Source: Lactococcus termiticola
Lineage (GTDB): Bacteria > Bacillota > Bacilli > Lactobacillales > Streptococcaceae
Length of the DNA stretch: 64,000 bases
Direction: 5' to 3'
NCBI RefSeq assembly: GCF_003116835.1
Contig: NZ_BFFO01000005.1
Location: 1-64,000, forward strand
This document shows positions 9,368 to 17,898 of the stretch, one piece after another; position 1 is the first letter of the stretch; each line of letters starts with the position of its first letter. Position numbers and translations under genes: made by a program. The notes beneath the pieces are model-generated. The model had not been told where the DNA came from. It ran no database searches and worked only from the letters and a program-made list of their open reading frames with translations.

Positions 9368-9516
9368 GTCCGCTTCGTTCCAGAAATCTGGGGAAATGCA
9401 GTGGGGCCCGCAAGCGAAGGGCTTTGCCCTTCCATTGCTAAATCTGGAGCCCTCTGTGAGGTCTCCAGATTTGCCTTATTCCACTGCATTTCCCCAGATT
9501 TCTTCCACTCCGCTTG
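9368..9516 (+). repeat. family A compound palindrome, copy 2
   Basis: Outer arms 9384-9404 and 9481-9501 are perfectly complementary over 21 bp. Hairpin 1 has stem GAAGGGC/GCCCTTC and hairpin 2 AAATCTGGAG/CTCCAGATTT. The hairpin 2 arm shares AAATCTGG with the outer arm, so alternative pairings exist. The rest of 9263-9708 holds the spx promoter and no convincing gene. Confidence 0.9.
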
Positions 9517-9708
9517 TGCTATTTTTGACTGGAAAATTGGCAAGTCAACCTCAGTAGCACTAGTGGAGCTTCAGGGCAATTGGGATCAAGCGTGGAATTT
9601 ATCAGCTTTGGAGACCCGGAGGGGCTCAAAATCTAGGTGTGGAAGTCGAAGGATTCACTTTCTGCCTCGGGCTTGCATCCCAGCTAGCCCTAAGCGGAAC
9701 AACCCTCC

Positions 9709-10233
9709 TCACTCATAATACTCCTCCGCAATCTCCTGCAGTCCCTCAAAAGTCAGAAAGTCTACCGCAAAGCCCTCTTTAGCCTTCATCATATCGACCA
9801 ACCAGTGCAGTCGGGTCTCATGCTCTTCATCATAAAAGACAAAGGCCCCGTTAACCTTGTCAATCAGGTATTGATTGTAGGCCTTGAGCTGGCTGGGATT
9901 GGCATAGCTGTCAAAGCAATATTTGACATAGTCGAGCTGTTTGAAGCTGGCGATTTTCAGCTGGCTAGCCTCTGAGAGTCTTTGCCCGTGGTCTTCAAAA
10001 TCAAAGATGGTTGCCAGCTGGAAATCATATTCTTCCTTCATTTCTTGGGCAACCTCGAGGGCCCAGTATTCAAAGCCTGTGTTTCCTGTAAATATCAACC
10101 AGATTAAGCCCTCTTCAGCATAGGCTTCCAACCTTCTTCGGATGGCCTTTTTGATGACTTCGATTTTGGGATCCTTATCTGTGAAAATTCCTAGCTCAGA
10201 AGCCGAGTAACCTGCGATGAGAAGGCTGTTCAT
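9709..10233 (-). CDS. ypsA: YpsA / DUF1273 (UPF0398) family protein
   Basis: 174 aa SLOG-like Rossmann-fold protein. The N-terminus (LLIAGYSASELGIF), the WLIFTGNTGFEYWA nucleotide-binding region and VNGAFVFYDEE match YpsA. In Bacillus, YpsA has been linked to cell division; the ligand is unknown. It is divergent from recU with about 70 bases of shared promoter region. Confidence 0.92.
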   Translation of the reverse strand: MNSLLIAGYSASELGIFTDKDPKIEVIKKAIRRRLEAYAEEGLIWLIFTGNTGFEYWALEVAQEMKEEYDFQLATIFDFEDHGQRLSEASQLKIASFKQLDYVKYCFDSYANPSQLKAYNQYLIDKVNGAFVFYDEEHETRLHWLVDMMKAKEGFAVDFLTFEGLQEIAEEYYE

Positions 10234-10254
10234 AACTGTTTTTTTCTCCTAAAA

Positions 10255-10280
10255 ATGTGGTATAATAACATTATACAACT
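10255..10280. promoter_or_regulatory. overlapping divergent -10 elements, ypsA/recU
   Basis: GTATAATAACATTATAC forms a palindrome with a TATAAT on each strand, placed between the divergent ypsA and recU genes. Confidence 0.55.
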
Positions 10281-10306
10281 ATTCTGCACTCTTATAAAGG
10301 TAAGTC

Positions 10307-10909
10307 ATGCCCATCAAATATCCAAATGGCCAGAGCTTCAAACAGCTTGCAGTGCCTAAAAAAGCTGCTCCGGTCCAGTTTGGGAAGCGGGGCATGAATT
10401 TTGAATCTGAGATCAATGCGACCAATGAATATTACCTGGCCCACGGCATCGCAGTCATTCACAAAAAACCGACACCTGTGCAGATTGTAAGGGTCGACTA
10501 CCCTCAAAGAAGTCGGGCAAAAATCACGGAAGCTTACTTCAAGCAGGCCTCAACCACTGACTACTCCGGTGTCTACCAGGGCTACTATCTTGATTTTGAG
10601 GCCAAGGAAACCCAGCAGAAGACGAGTTTCCCCCTCAAAAACTTCCACAAGCACCAGATAGAGCACATGCAGGCTGTCTTAGACCAGGGCGGGATTGCCT
10701 TTGTCCTCCTGCATTTTGCCAGTCTCACTGAGACCTACTATCTGCCGGCCGAGCCACTGATTCAGTTTTATCTGGAACACGAAGGCCTCAAGTCTATGCC
10801 CATAACCCTCATTAGAGAAAATGGATATGCCATTGCCACGCAACAAATTCCCAGAGTCCCCTATCTGGAAATCATCAATAGCTTATACGAGGTGACCGAT
10901 CATCGCTAG
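10307..10909 (+). CDS. recU: Holliday junction resolvase RecU
   Basis: 200 aa. RecU cleaves four-way junctions in recombination and chromosome segregation of Firmicutes. The core is intact: GMNFESEIN, the [19 protein letters not shown] catalytic block (acidic residues and Lys of the nuclease fold), and [11 protein letters not shown]. It is paired with pbp1A downstream, the normal order in this group. GAGGTGA inside its last codons probably serves the next gene. Confidence 0.97.
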   Translation: MPIKYPNGQSFKQLAVPKKAAPVQFGKRGMNFESEINATNEYYLAHGIAVIHKKPTPVQIVRVDYPQRSRAKITEAYFKQASTTDYSGVYQGYYLDFEAKETQQKTSFPLKNFHKHQIEHMQAVLDQGGIAFVLLHFASLTETYYLPAEPLIQFYLEHEGLKSMPITLIRENGYAIATQQIPRVPYLEIINSLYEVTDHR

Positions 10910-10946
10910 AAAACAAGCAAAAGCTGCCAAGAAAAAAAACCGCTCT

Positions 10947-12983
10947 TTGGCCACACGCATCACACTGACCAGTCTCAAGGTCGGTCTTATCCTGGTTTTA
11001 TCCGTCATCTTGCTTGCGATTGCTGCAGGTGGTGCGGTCTTTTACTATTACGCCAAGGATGCCCCAAAGCTCAATATCAATAAACTCGAGTCACAGCCGT
11101 CCACCGTCGTCTACGACAAGGACAACAACATCGTAGCCACCCTCGGTGCTGAGCAACGTGACACGGTCAAGACTAACAACATCCCTGTCCAGCTGGTCAA
11201 TGCGGTCACTTCTATCGAAGATCACCGCTTCTTCAACACCCGAGGGATCGACCCAATTCGTATTGCTGGAGCCTTTCTGCATAACTCAAAAGGTGGCTCT
11301 GTCAACGGGGGTTCAACCCTTGACATGCAGCTCATCAAGCTGAGCTTCTTCTCAACTTCTACCAAAGACCAGAACCTCAGAGTCAAGGTCCAAGAAGCCT
11401 GGATGGCCCTCCAGCTTGACCAAAAGTGGACCAAAGAAGAAATTTTCACAGCCTATGTCAATAAAGTCAATATGGCCAACGGTTATTACGGGATGGGCAC
11501 TGCCGCTAAGGCCTACTACGGTAAGTCTTTGAGCCAGCTTTCCATCGCTCAAACTGCCCTTTTGGCCGGCATGCCACAGGCCCCAACGACCTACAACCCT
11601 TATACCAATCCCGAGGCTGCCAAATACCGTCGCGACCTGGTCATCAACGCCATGTTCAAATACGGCAAAATCACAGCTGCCCAGCAAAAAGAAGCCATCA
11701 ATACACCGATTACCGACGGTCTCCAACAGCTCAAAAACTCCGTCAACATCCCGCCTCAAGACGACAACTTCCTCAAGGAAGCCATCGCTGAAGCCAACCA
11801 GCTGACCGGCGAAGATGCGGCTAATGCTGGCCTCAAGATTTATACCACGCTTGACAGTGCCGCCCAGCAGAACCTTTACAACATCGTCAACACCACCGAC
11901 TATGTGCCATTTACGGATAACATCCAGGTGGCTTCAACCCTCATCAATGTCCAGACCGGTGCGGTCACAGCCATGATTGGTGGCCGAGGCCAAGACCCTA
12001 ATGTTGTCTTCGGTAACAACCAAGCCGTCCAGACCGACCGGGACTGGGGTTCTGCCATGAAACCCCTCGTCGACTATGGACCTGCCTTCCAAAACGGCAT
12101 CTACAAGTCCACCGGCACCTATATCGCTGATACTGGCCCTTATTACTATCCTAATAGTAGCGATCAGCTGAACGACTGGGATAACAAGTACATGGGGAAC
12201 TTGACTGTCCGTCAAGCCCTGACCCTCTCTCGTAACATCCCAGCCATCAAGACGCTGGCTGCTGTAGGTCTCGATAAGTCGAATCAATTCTTGACCAACC
12301 TCGGCTTTAACTTCAACGATCCAGACGGTGGGGGGCTCCAATATGCCAACGGAATCTCATCCAATACTGCAGGACAAGGGAACAACAACCCAACATACGG
12401 TGCCAGCTCACTCAAGATGGCAGCAGCCTATGCGGCCTTCTCAAACGGTGGTGTCTACACCAAGCCTTACTATATCAACAAGATTGTCTACCCTGATGGT
12501 AAGGAAAAAGTGGTCAAGCCTGAACGCAATCAGGCCATGACCCCACAAACGGCCTACACGATAACCGATATTCTCAAAGGGGTCGTCAAAGGGAACGACG
12601 ATGCCATCCCAGCCCTGTCAACTGGTCTAACCGCTCAGGTCCCAGGCCTTCCTGAAGCTGGTAAGACCGGTACTTCTAACTATACAGGCGATGAACTCAA
12701 TCAGGCCCTAGATAATGCCGGTATCTCTGTTGCTTCACTCCAAGGTGGCTCTATTGCCCCCGATGAAAACTTCGCTGGCGTGACACCGCAGTACTCGATG
12801 GCTGTCTGGACTGGTTTCAGCAACCGCCTGCAACCCATCTACGGTGACAACCTCTACATCGCCACCAAGGTCTTCAAGGCCATGATGACTAGCCTCTACC
12901 CAGACCCAAGCTCTGTTGCTGACTGGACCATGCCAGACGGCATGTATCGCTCAGGCAACGAGTTGACCATTACCAACCAATAA
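10947..12983 (+). CDS. pbp1A: class A penicillin-binding protein (PBP1A)
   Basis: At least 678 aa. A membrane anchor (about residues 10-34) is followed by a GT51 transglycosylase domain (SIEDHRFFNTRGIDPIRIAGAF region, then GGSTLDMQLIK) and a transpeptidase domain with S-x-x-K (GSAMKP), S-x-N (LSRN) and KTGTS. It polymerises and cross-links peptidoglycan. The start is uncertain. TTG 10947 has no Shine-Dalgarno, while the in-frame reading continues upstream through a very basic stretch ([14 protein letters not shown]) to ATC codons at 10899 and 10902, directly behind GAGGTGA at 10889. No ATG, GTG or TTG lies in that stretch. Confidence 0.95.
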   Translation: MATRITLTSLKVGLILVLSVILLAIAAGGAVFYYYAKDAPKLNINKLESQPSTVVYDKDNNIVATLGAEQRDTVKTNNIPVQLVNAVTSIEDHRFFNTRGIDPIRIAGAFLHNSKGGSVNGGSTLDMQLIKLSFFSTSTKDQNLRVKVQEAWMALQLDQKWTKEEIFTAYVNKVNMANGYYGMGTAAKAYYGKSLSQLSIAQTALLAGMPQAPTTYNPYTNPEAAKYRRDLVINAMFKYGKITAAQQKEAINTPITDGLQQLKNSVNIPPQDDNFLKEAIAEANQLTGEDAANAGLKIYTTLDSAAQQNLYNIVNTTDYVPFTDNIQVASTLINVQTGAVTAMIGGRGQDPNVVFGNNQAVQTDRDWGSAMKPLVDYGPAFQNGIYKSTGTYIADTGPYYYPNSSDQLNDWDNKYMGNLTVRQALTLSRNIPAIKTLAAVGLDKSNQFLTNLGFNFNDPDGGGLQYANGISSNTAGQGNNNPTYGASSLKMAAAYAAFSNGGVYTKPYYINKIVYPDGKEKVVKPERNQAMTPQTAYTITDILKGVVKGNDDAIPALSTGLTAQVPGLPEAGKTGTSNYTGDELNQALDNAGISVASLQGGSIAPDENFAGVTPQYSMAVWTGFSNRLQPIYGDNLYIATKVFKAMMTSLYPDPSSVADWTMPDGMYRSGNELTITNQ

Positions 12984-12990
12984 GGATATT

Positions 12991-13620
12991 ATGACCTTAG
13001 ACATCAAGAAATACACCAATAGCATTGCTCAGGAAAACAGTTATCTCCTGAGCAATGCTTCTTTTAACTTCGTAATTGACCCGGGCAGTGAGCCGGAACA
13101 ACTGATTGCTGACCTCAAGGCCAGCGGAAAGCCTCTCGCCAGTATCTTTTTGAGCCATGCCCACTTTGACCATATCATGGGGCTGGATGAGCTCCTACTA
13201 GCCTTTCCTGATGCGATGCTCTTTCTCCATGCAGAGGAACACAGCTGGCTCCAAGACCCCAAGCTCAATGCCTCCCAGCTCTTTTTAGGACAGCCAGTCA
13301 CTTCGACCGCCCAGCCCAATGCCTATATCATCCGGGCTCCCTATCTTTTTGGCGAAACTGAGCTCAGCGTCCGCTATACGCCCGGCCACTCCATCGGCGG
13401 TGTCAGCCTGATTTTTGAAAAAGAAAAGATCGTCTTCAGCGGAGACGCCCTCTTCTACCACACCATTGGCCGAACTGACCTGCCAACAGGCAATCAAGAG
13501 CAACTCCTGACCTCTATCCACAACGAACTCCTAAGCCTCCCCGATGACTATGTCATCTACCCCGGCCACGGCCCAAGAACCAGCGTCGGAGAGGAAAAGC
13601 AGAATAATCCCTATCTATAG
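12991..13620 (+). CDS. MBL-fold metallohydrolase (glyoxalase II-like)
   Basis: 209 aa, seven bases after pbp1A. The metal site is complete: SHAHFDHIMG (HxHxDH), TPGHSIGG, FSGDALF and the C-terminal YPGHGP. This small type is common in Firmicutes and often annotated as hydroxyacylglutathione hydrolase-like, but glutathione thioesters are not assured as substrate. A hairpin terminator follows at 13622. Confidence 0.92.
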   Translation: MTLDIKKYTNSIAQENSYLLSNASFNFVIDPGSEPEQLIADLKASGKPLASIFLSHAHFDHIMGLDELLLAFPDAMLFLHAEEHSWLQDPKLNASQLFLGQPVTSTAQPNAYIIRAPYLFGETELSVRYTPGHSIGGVSLIFEKEKIVFSGDALFYHTIGRTDLPTGNQEQLLTSIHNELLSLPDDYVIYPGHGPRTSVGEEKQNNPYL

Positions 13621-13621
13621 T

Positions 13622-13648
13622 AAAAAGCCGTGAGCCACGGCTTTTTCT
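13622..13648. terminator. intrinsic terminator after MBL hydrolase gene
   Basis: AAAAGCCGTG and CACGGCTTTTT pair around AGC; T and A runs allow use on either strand. Confidence 0.8.
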
Positions 13649-13716
13649 CTATTCTCATCTCTGCCCCCTGCCCACGCGAAGCGATTCGCCAGAGGCGAGA
13701 GCGAAGCTCAAAACAA

Positions 13717-14066
13717 TGGGATAGGGCTAGTAGTGGGATTATCGAAAGATCCGCTTTCGTATAATCCGCAGAGCGGAAATCCGCAAGTAGCAAATCTTAG
13801 CCACTCGACGGCTCGTGTAAGCGAGACTGCCCGAGGGTCTTAGTGCTTTAGCACTTAGACTTCCAGGACAGCCTCCTCATATCGATGATGTAGGGTTGCT
13901 GGCTAAGCAGGGATTAGCAACACTCAATGCAAGGAAGAAAGCTTCACTTTCCTTATTTGCAACCTTGCATGGCAAGTTTTGGACCTCAATGCTCCCTTTG
14001 GTCGCATTGCTGTCTCAAAACTTTAGCCAAGCAAGCCACGAGCACTCCACTACTAGCCCTATCCCA
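13717..14066. repeat. family B large compound palindrome, copy 1
   Basis: Outer arms 13717-13736 and 14047-14066 are perfectly complementary over 20 bp and contain CTAGTAGTGG. Inside are several hairpins. One has stem GATTATCGAAAG against CTTTCGTATAATC. A block (13765-13830) is shared with the copy near 62100. A segment at 13915-14035 is related to 39250-39360 (ATGCTCCCTTTGGTCGCATT hairpin). It fills the gap between the MBL gene and rpsR; no gene is credible here. Confidence 0.8.
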
Positions 14067-14082
14067 GCCCAAAAGGGACAAA

Positions 14083-14108
14083 AAAAGTCCGGCTGAAAGC
14101 CGAACTCA
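14083..14108 (-). terminator. terminator of rpsF-ssb-rpsR operon
   Basis: On the minus strand AGTTCGGCTTT and AGCCGGACT pair and are followed by seven T residues, just beyond the rpsR stop. Confidence 0.85.
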
Positions 14109-14112
14109 AATT

Positions 14113-14358
14113 TTAGTTTTCGTCATTCGCTACGAATGGCAAGAGAGCCATTACGCGTGCACGCTTGATTGCTGTAACCACTTTACGTTGGTTCTTAGCA
14201 GAAGTTCCAGTCACGCGACGTGGCAAGATTTTACCACGTTCTGAGATGAAACGTTTCAAGAGTTCAGTGTCTTTGTAGTCAACGACTTCGATTTTATTTG
14301 CAGCGATGAAGTCAACTTTTTTACGGCGTTTGAAGCCGCCACGACGTTGTTGTGCCAT
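14113..14358 (-). CDS. rpsR: 30S ribosomal protein S18
   Basis: 81 aa, typical length and sequence ([40 protein letters not shown]). S18 binds S6 on the platform of the small subunit. It is the last gene of the rpsF-ssb-rpsR operon, separated from ssb by 154 bases that contain three hairpins. Confidence 0.98.
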   Translation of the reverse strand: MAQQRRGGFKRRKKVDFIAANKIEVVDYKDTELLKRFISERGKILPRRVTGTSAKNQRKVVTAIKRARVMALLPFVANDEN

Positions 14359-14398
14359 AGTTTTTTCTCCTTATTTTATTTTATCCAAATATTACGCT

Positions 14399-14510
14399 GT
14401 CTCGATTTCAAGCCGATAATGCTTGAAATCGAGACAAGTAAGACGACTAGGCAATTCCCATAGGAATTGTCGTGCTATAATGAGCGACTTCAGTCGCCCT
14501 TATAGCGTCG
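14399..14510. repeat. hairpin cluster inside the rpsF operon
   Basis: A 15-bp perfect stem (14399-14413 with 14421-14435), a CAATTCC/GGAATTG hairpin (14451-14468) and a GCTATAA...GCGAC/GTCGC...TTATAGC hairpin (about 14474-14507) follow one another between ssb and rpsR. GACGAC and GTCGT copies nearby could close an outer stem. Confidence 0.65.
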
Positions 14511-14512
14511 TG

Positions 14513-15007
14513 TTAAAAGGGAAGGTCATCATCCGAGATTTCCATCGTTGTGCCACCAGAAAATGGGTCAGCATCACGACCGAAGTTCGGCGTTGGATTA
14601 TTATTGCTAGCAGCTGGAGCAGCTTGTGCTGGGCTAGAGCTTGCTGGAGCAGAATAAGATCCGCCAGCCACTCCGCCTTCACGAACCGCACGACTCTCCA
14701 GGGTCTGGAAATTATCGACAACCACTTCAGTCACGTAAACACGTTGCCCTTGTTGGTTTTCATAATTCCGAGTCTGGATAGAACCCGTCACACCAATCAA
14801 AGCACCTTTTTTAGCCCAGTTGGCCAAGTTTTCAGCCTGCTGACGCCAAATCACGCAGTTGATAAAGTCTGCCTCACGCTCGCCTGCCGCATTTTTGAAA
14901 CGGCGGTTGACCGCAAGAGAGAAGGTCGCAACTGCGACGTTGCTTGGTGTGTAACGAAGTTCAGGGTCACGCGTCAAACGCCCAACCAAAGTAACATTAT
15001 TAATCAT
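14513..15007 (-). CDS. ssb: single-stranded DNA-binding protein
   Basis: 164 aa. OB fold over residues 1-105 ([58 protein letters not shown]), a Ser/Ala/Pro-rich linker, and the acidic C-terminal tip DDDLPF that recruits replication and repair partners. It lies between rpsF and rpsR as in most Firmicutes. Confidence 0.98.
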   Translation of the reverse strand: MINNVTLVGRLTRDPELRYTPSNVAVATFSLAVNRRFKNAAGEREADFINCVIWRQQAENLANWAKKGALIGVTGSIQTRNYENQQGQRVYVTEVVVDNFQTLESRAVREGGVAGGSYSAPASSSPAQAAPAASNNNPTPNFGRDADPFSGGTTMEISDDDLPF

Positions 15008-15031
15008 GAGCCCTCCTGCTTAATCCTAAAA

Positions 15032-15325
15032 TTAAGCTTCTACCTTAGTAATCATGTGACGAAGAATGTCAGCGTTGATCTTAGCAAGACGGTCAAATTC
15101 GCTTGTTGCTTCTGAAGTTGTTTCAGCTTCAAAAGTAGCAATGTGGTACAAACCTTCACGGAAATCTTGGATTTCGTAAGCAAGTTTGCGTTTTTCCCAG
15201 TCTTTAGACTCAAGATTCACTGCACCGTTGTCAGTCAAGATACCATCAAAACGTTCAACGAGTGTGTTTTTTGCTTCTTCATCAATGTTTGGACGAATAA
15301 TGTAGAGAATTTCGTATTTAGTCAT
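15032..15325 (-). CDS. rpsF: 30S ribosomal protein S6
   Basis: 97 aa from ATG 15325 ([12 protein letters not shown]), chosen over an upstream ATG because AAAGGAGG lies eight bases before it and S6 proteins start here. It has the RRM-like fold of S6, which pairs with S18. It opens the operon and is driven by the promoter at 15400-15428. Confidence 0.97.
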   Translation of the reverse strand: MTKYEILYIIRPNIDEEAKNTLVERFDGILTDNGAVNLESKDWEKRKLAYEIQDFREGLYHIATFEAETTSEATSEFDRLAKINADILRHMITKVEA

Positions 15326-15399
15326 TGATTTTTCCTCCTTTTGGACTAATGACGAGGGTTGAGTCCCCCGTAAGTTATGAGCTTTACTCACAAAGAATA

Positions 15400-15428
15400 A
15401 TTATAGCAGAAAGCTAGCCATTTTGCAA
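15400..15428 (-). promoter_or_regulatory. promoter of rpsF operon
   Basis: On the minus strand: -35 TTGCAA (15428-15423), 17-base spacer, -10 TATAAT (15405-15400). The leader of about 65 bases could hold the S6:S18-binding fold known in other bacteria, but I could not confirm it. Confidence 0.75.
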
Positions 15429-16229
15429 ACTCGCCCGCTTCATATATTGGGGAATTTTTTCGATGATCTGACTCGGCAGGACCACATAGGCCTCTTCAGC
15501 TAGGTCGCTTGCAATTTTACTGTGGAGATAGGTCGCAGCAAGCACCGCTTCTTTTTGTGGAAATTGAGCCAAAAAGCCCGCAATCATCCCAGCTAGCGTA
15601 TCGCCCATGCCTCCAGTCGCCTGGGCCGGTGTCCCAAGTGTCAAGAGGCTTGCTTCCATATCTGGAAAAAAGATTTTCGTCGCCTCAGACTTGGCGACCA
15701 GACCTGCCCCCAGCTCATCTGCAAAGGCTTGAAGGCCTTCTGGCGTCTGCTCAGCGATCGTCAGCCCACTCAAACGCTCCATCTCCTTTTGATGGGGCGT
15801 AAAGACTGTCTTATCCGGATGTTTCAGGCCAGCCTGAAAGAGGCTGATGGCTGAGCCGTCGATGACCAGCCATTGCTCTTCCTTCTGCTCATCTAGGACG
15901 CGCCCAAGCAGGTCCGGTCGCTCTAAGCCTAGCCCCGGCCCAATCAAAATCACATCCGCCGACTGAATCAAGTCACTGGTCAAGGCCGAAAAATCCAGGA
16001 CCATAGCCTCAGGCAGGCGGGCATGCAGACTCGTATGATTCTTCTCAGCCGTGACCAAGGTCACGAGACCCGCCCCGCTATAAACTCCGGCTGAAGCCGC
16101 TAAAATCCCAGCCCCGCCGTATTCTTCATTGCCTGCAATGATTAAAAGCCGGCCATAATCGCCCTTATGAGATTGCCTCGGCCGTTCTTTAATCAGCTTC
16201 CTCAATATTTCATCCGTCAATGTTTTCAT
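15414..16229 (-). CDS. nnrD: ADP-dependent NAD(P)H-hydrate dehydratase
   Basis: 271 aa from ATG 16229 (MKTLTDEILRKLIKERP). It removes water from damaged NAD(P)H hydrates. Ribokinase-like fold with HKGDYGRLLIIAGNEEYGGAGILAASA near the N-terminus, TPHQKEMERL and the catalytic GTPAQATGGMGDTLAGMIAG block. The epimerase half found fused in other species is absent here. It shares a short divergent promoter region with the flavoprotein gene. Confidence 0.95.
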   Translation of the reverse strand: MKTLTDEILRKLIKERPRQSHKGDYGRLLIIAGNEEYGGAGILAASAGVYSGAGLVTLVTAEKNHTSLHARLPEAMVLDFSALTSDLIQSADVILIGPGLGLERPDLLGRVLDEQKEEQWLVIDGSAISLFQAGLKHPDKTVFTPHQKEMERLSGLTIAEQTPEGLQAFADELGAGLVAKSEATKIFFPDMEASLLTLGTPAQATGGMGDTLAGMIAGFLAQFPQKEAVLAATYLHSKIASDLAEEAYVVLPSQIIEKIPQYMKRASLQNG

Positions 16230-16273
16230 AAGTCTATTGTAGCAAATCCCAGCCGCCATGTTATAATCAAATC

Positions 16274-17527
16274 ATGAAAACTTTTGACGTGATTGTCGTA
16301 GGCGCAGGCCCATCTGGCATGATGGCCGCCATCGCTGCGGCGGAAAACGGGGCTAAGGTGGCCCTGATTGACAAAAACAAGAAGGTCGGCAAGAAGCTCT
16401 TGATGACAGGCGGCGGCCGCTGCAATGTGACCAACGCCGCCCCCGTCGACGAGATCATCGCCCATATCCCTGGCAACGGTCGCTTCCTCTACTCTGCCTT
16501 TGCCCAGTTTGACAATCAAGACATCCGGGCCTTTTTTGAGGCCAATGATGTCAAGCTCAAAGAAGAGGACCACGGCCGGCTTTTTCCTGTGACGGATAAA
16601 TCCGCCACTATCGTTGCCGCCCTCTATAATAAACTCCTAAGCCTACACGTCTCCCACTTTGCTGGCCAGACCGTAAAAAAACTCCTGATAGCAGAAGGCC
16701 AAATCAAGGGCCTTGAGACGGAGACCGAGCGCTTTGAAGCCCCAGCCGTCATCCTCTCGACCGGTGGCATGACCTATGCTTCTACCGGCTCATCAGGCGA
16801 TGGCTACCGCTTCGCTCGCTCAGCAGGCCACAGGATTACCGAGCTCTACGCGACCGAATCTGCCCTAAAATCTTCAGAAGACTTTATCATGAAGAAGACC
16901 CTCCAGGGCATCAGCCTCAAGGAGGTCCGCCTCTCTGTGCTCAACAGCAAAGGCAAAGCCGTGACCAGCCATGTCCACGACCTCCTCTTTACCCATTTTG
17001 GCCTCTCTGGCCCTTCAGCACTTCGTTGCTCTAGCTTTGTAAATCAGTTACTGGCAAAGGGTGAGAAGCCTGTCAAGCTTAGCCTTGACTTGTTTCCAGA
17101 GCAATCGCTCGACCAGCTCAAAGAGCACATCATCCAGCTGACCCGAGACTCTAAAAAGAGCTTGAAGAACGCTTTGGCCAGCCTGACCCAGGAACGCCTC
17201 CTCGACTTTTACCTAGAACGGGCCGACTTAAGCCCTGATATGATGGCCAAAACCCTGACCGAAAAGCAGTCAGACAGCCTGGCCCAACTCTTCAAAATGC
17301 TGCCCATCCTGATCGACAGCACTTTCCCCATCGAAAAGTCCTTCGTGACCGGTGGCGGAGTCAGCCTCAAGGAAATCAATCCCAAGACCCTCGAAAGCAA
17401 GCTCATGCCCGGCCTCTATATGACCGGTGAGTTGCTTGATATCAATGGCTATACGGGCGGTTACAACATTACCGCAGCCTTTGTGACCGGCCAGGTAGCT
17501 GGGACCCACGCAGCCCAGGGCTACTGA
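16274..17527 (+). CDS. NAD(P)/FAD-dependent oxidoreductase (BaiN/YhiN/HI0933 family)
   Basis: 417 aa. The N-terminal FAD-binding loop VVGAGPSGMMAAIAA is followed by KVGKKLLMTGGGRCNVTN, a family signature, then LSTGGMTYASTGSSGDGY. Near the C-terminus come FVTGGGVSLKEI and LDINGYTGGYNITAAFVTG, which close the FAD site. Physiological substrate unknown; the bile-acid BaiN activity of a distant relative should not be assumed. Confidence 0.93.
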   Translation: MKTFDVIVVGAGPSGMMAAIAAAENGAKVALIDKNKKVGKKLLMTGGGRCNVTNAAPVDEIIAHIPGNGRFLYSAFAQFDNQDIRAFFEANDVKLKEEDHGRLFPVTDKSATIVAALYNKLLSLHVSHFAGQTVKKLLIAEGQIKGLETETERFEAPAVILSTGGMTYASTGSSGDGYRFARSAGHRITELYATESALKSSEDFIMKKTLQGISLKEVRLSVLNSKGKAVTSHVHDLLFTHFGLSGPSALRCSSFVNQLLAKGEKPVKLSLDLFPEQSLDQLKEHIIQLTRDSKKSLKNALASLTQERLLDFYLERADLSPDMMAKTLTEKQSDSLAQLFKMLPILIDSTFPIEKSFVTGGGVSLKEINPKTLESKLMPGLYMTGELLDINGYTGGYNITAAFVTGQVAGTHAAQGY

Positions 17528-17550
17528 TGAGAAAAGACCTCTATTTTTAG

Positions 17551-17580
17551 TTAAATGAGAGGCTTATTTCATGTTATAAT
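17551..17580 (+). promoter_or_regulatory. promoter of toxin mRNA
   Basis: Extended -10 TGTTATAAT (TATAAT at 17575-17580); the -35 TTAAAT at 17551 is weak. Transcription would start near 17587, giving a long leader of about 130 bases before the toxin ATG. Confidence 0.55.
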
Positions 17581-17717
17581 CAGCTTGACTTGTGGATAGT
17601 CCGCTACTTTGAAGCAGGTCATAGGTCGTTGTATGAGTACTAAGCGAGCCCTTTTGCATTTTCCTAGTAGACGAAAGGAGATCGTGATGTATAATACTAC
17701 GACAAAGGAGTGCGGTA

Positions 17718-17834
17718 ATGACCATCGTTTTTGCCCTGGCAATTTCGATTGTTCTTTCTGCCTTAGGCAGGCTTGCTGTTCAGCTGACCAGCGCTTATAG
17801 CATAAAGAAAAACGCCGACAGAAATCAGCGTTAG
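17718..17834 (+). CDS. putative type I toxin, 38-aa hydrophobic peptide
   Basis: ATG 17718 follows AAAGGAG with a seven-base gap. The peptide MTIVFALAISIVLSALGRL continues as AVQLTSAY and ends in a basic tail (SIKKNADRNQR). One membrane helix plus a charged C-terminus is the plan of small membrane-acting type I toxins, although no known family was recognised. Its mRNA ends at the 11-bp hairpin at 17864-17892. A convergent antisense RNA (minus strand, about 17898-17805) covers the 3' UTR and the last codons. An overlapping frame from ATG 17687, also with AAAGGAG, would make a Cys-rich 37-aa leader peptide. Confidence 0.6.
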   Translation: MTIVFALAISIVLSALGRLAVQLTSAYSIKKNADRNQR

Positions 17835-17898
17835 TCGTTATTCAGTAGTCTAGTAGACCTATGGCGGTGGGGAAGAACCAGTTCCCCACCGCTTTTAT
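17805..17898 (-). ncRNA. putative antisense antitoxin RNA
   Basis: Promoter on the minus strand: -35 TTGACA (17932-17927), 16-base spacer, -10 TACAAT (17910-17905). The transcript would begin near 17898 and end at an intrinsic terminator (AACGCTGA/TCGGCGTT then TTTTTC) at 17832-17806, about 94 nt. It is complementary to the toxin mRNA's 3' end. It also carries GTCTACTAG, complementary both to 17850-17858 and to an identical CTAGTAGAC at 17664-17672, just upstream of the leader's ribosome site. Confidence 0.6.
17864..17897 (+). terminator. terminator of toxin mRNA
   Basis: GCGGTGGGGAA (17864-17874) pairs perfectly with TTCCCCACCGC (17882-17892), followed by TTTTATAATTT. The same hairpin would be the 5' end of the antisense RNA. 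Confidence 0.8.

Noticed and set aside
14423-15115. 230-codon open frame on the plus strand across ssb
   Set aside because: It is antisense to ssb and its intergenic hairpins; composition and motifs belong to ssb, and no ribosome site precedes it.
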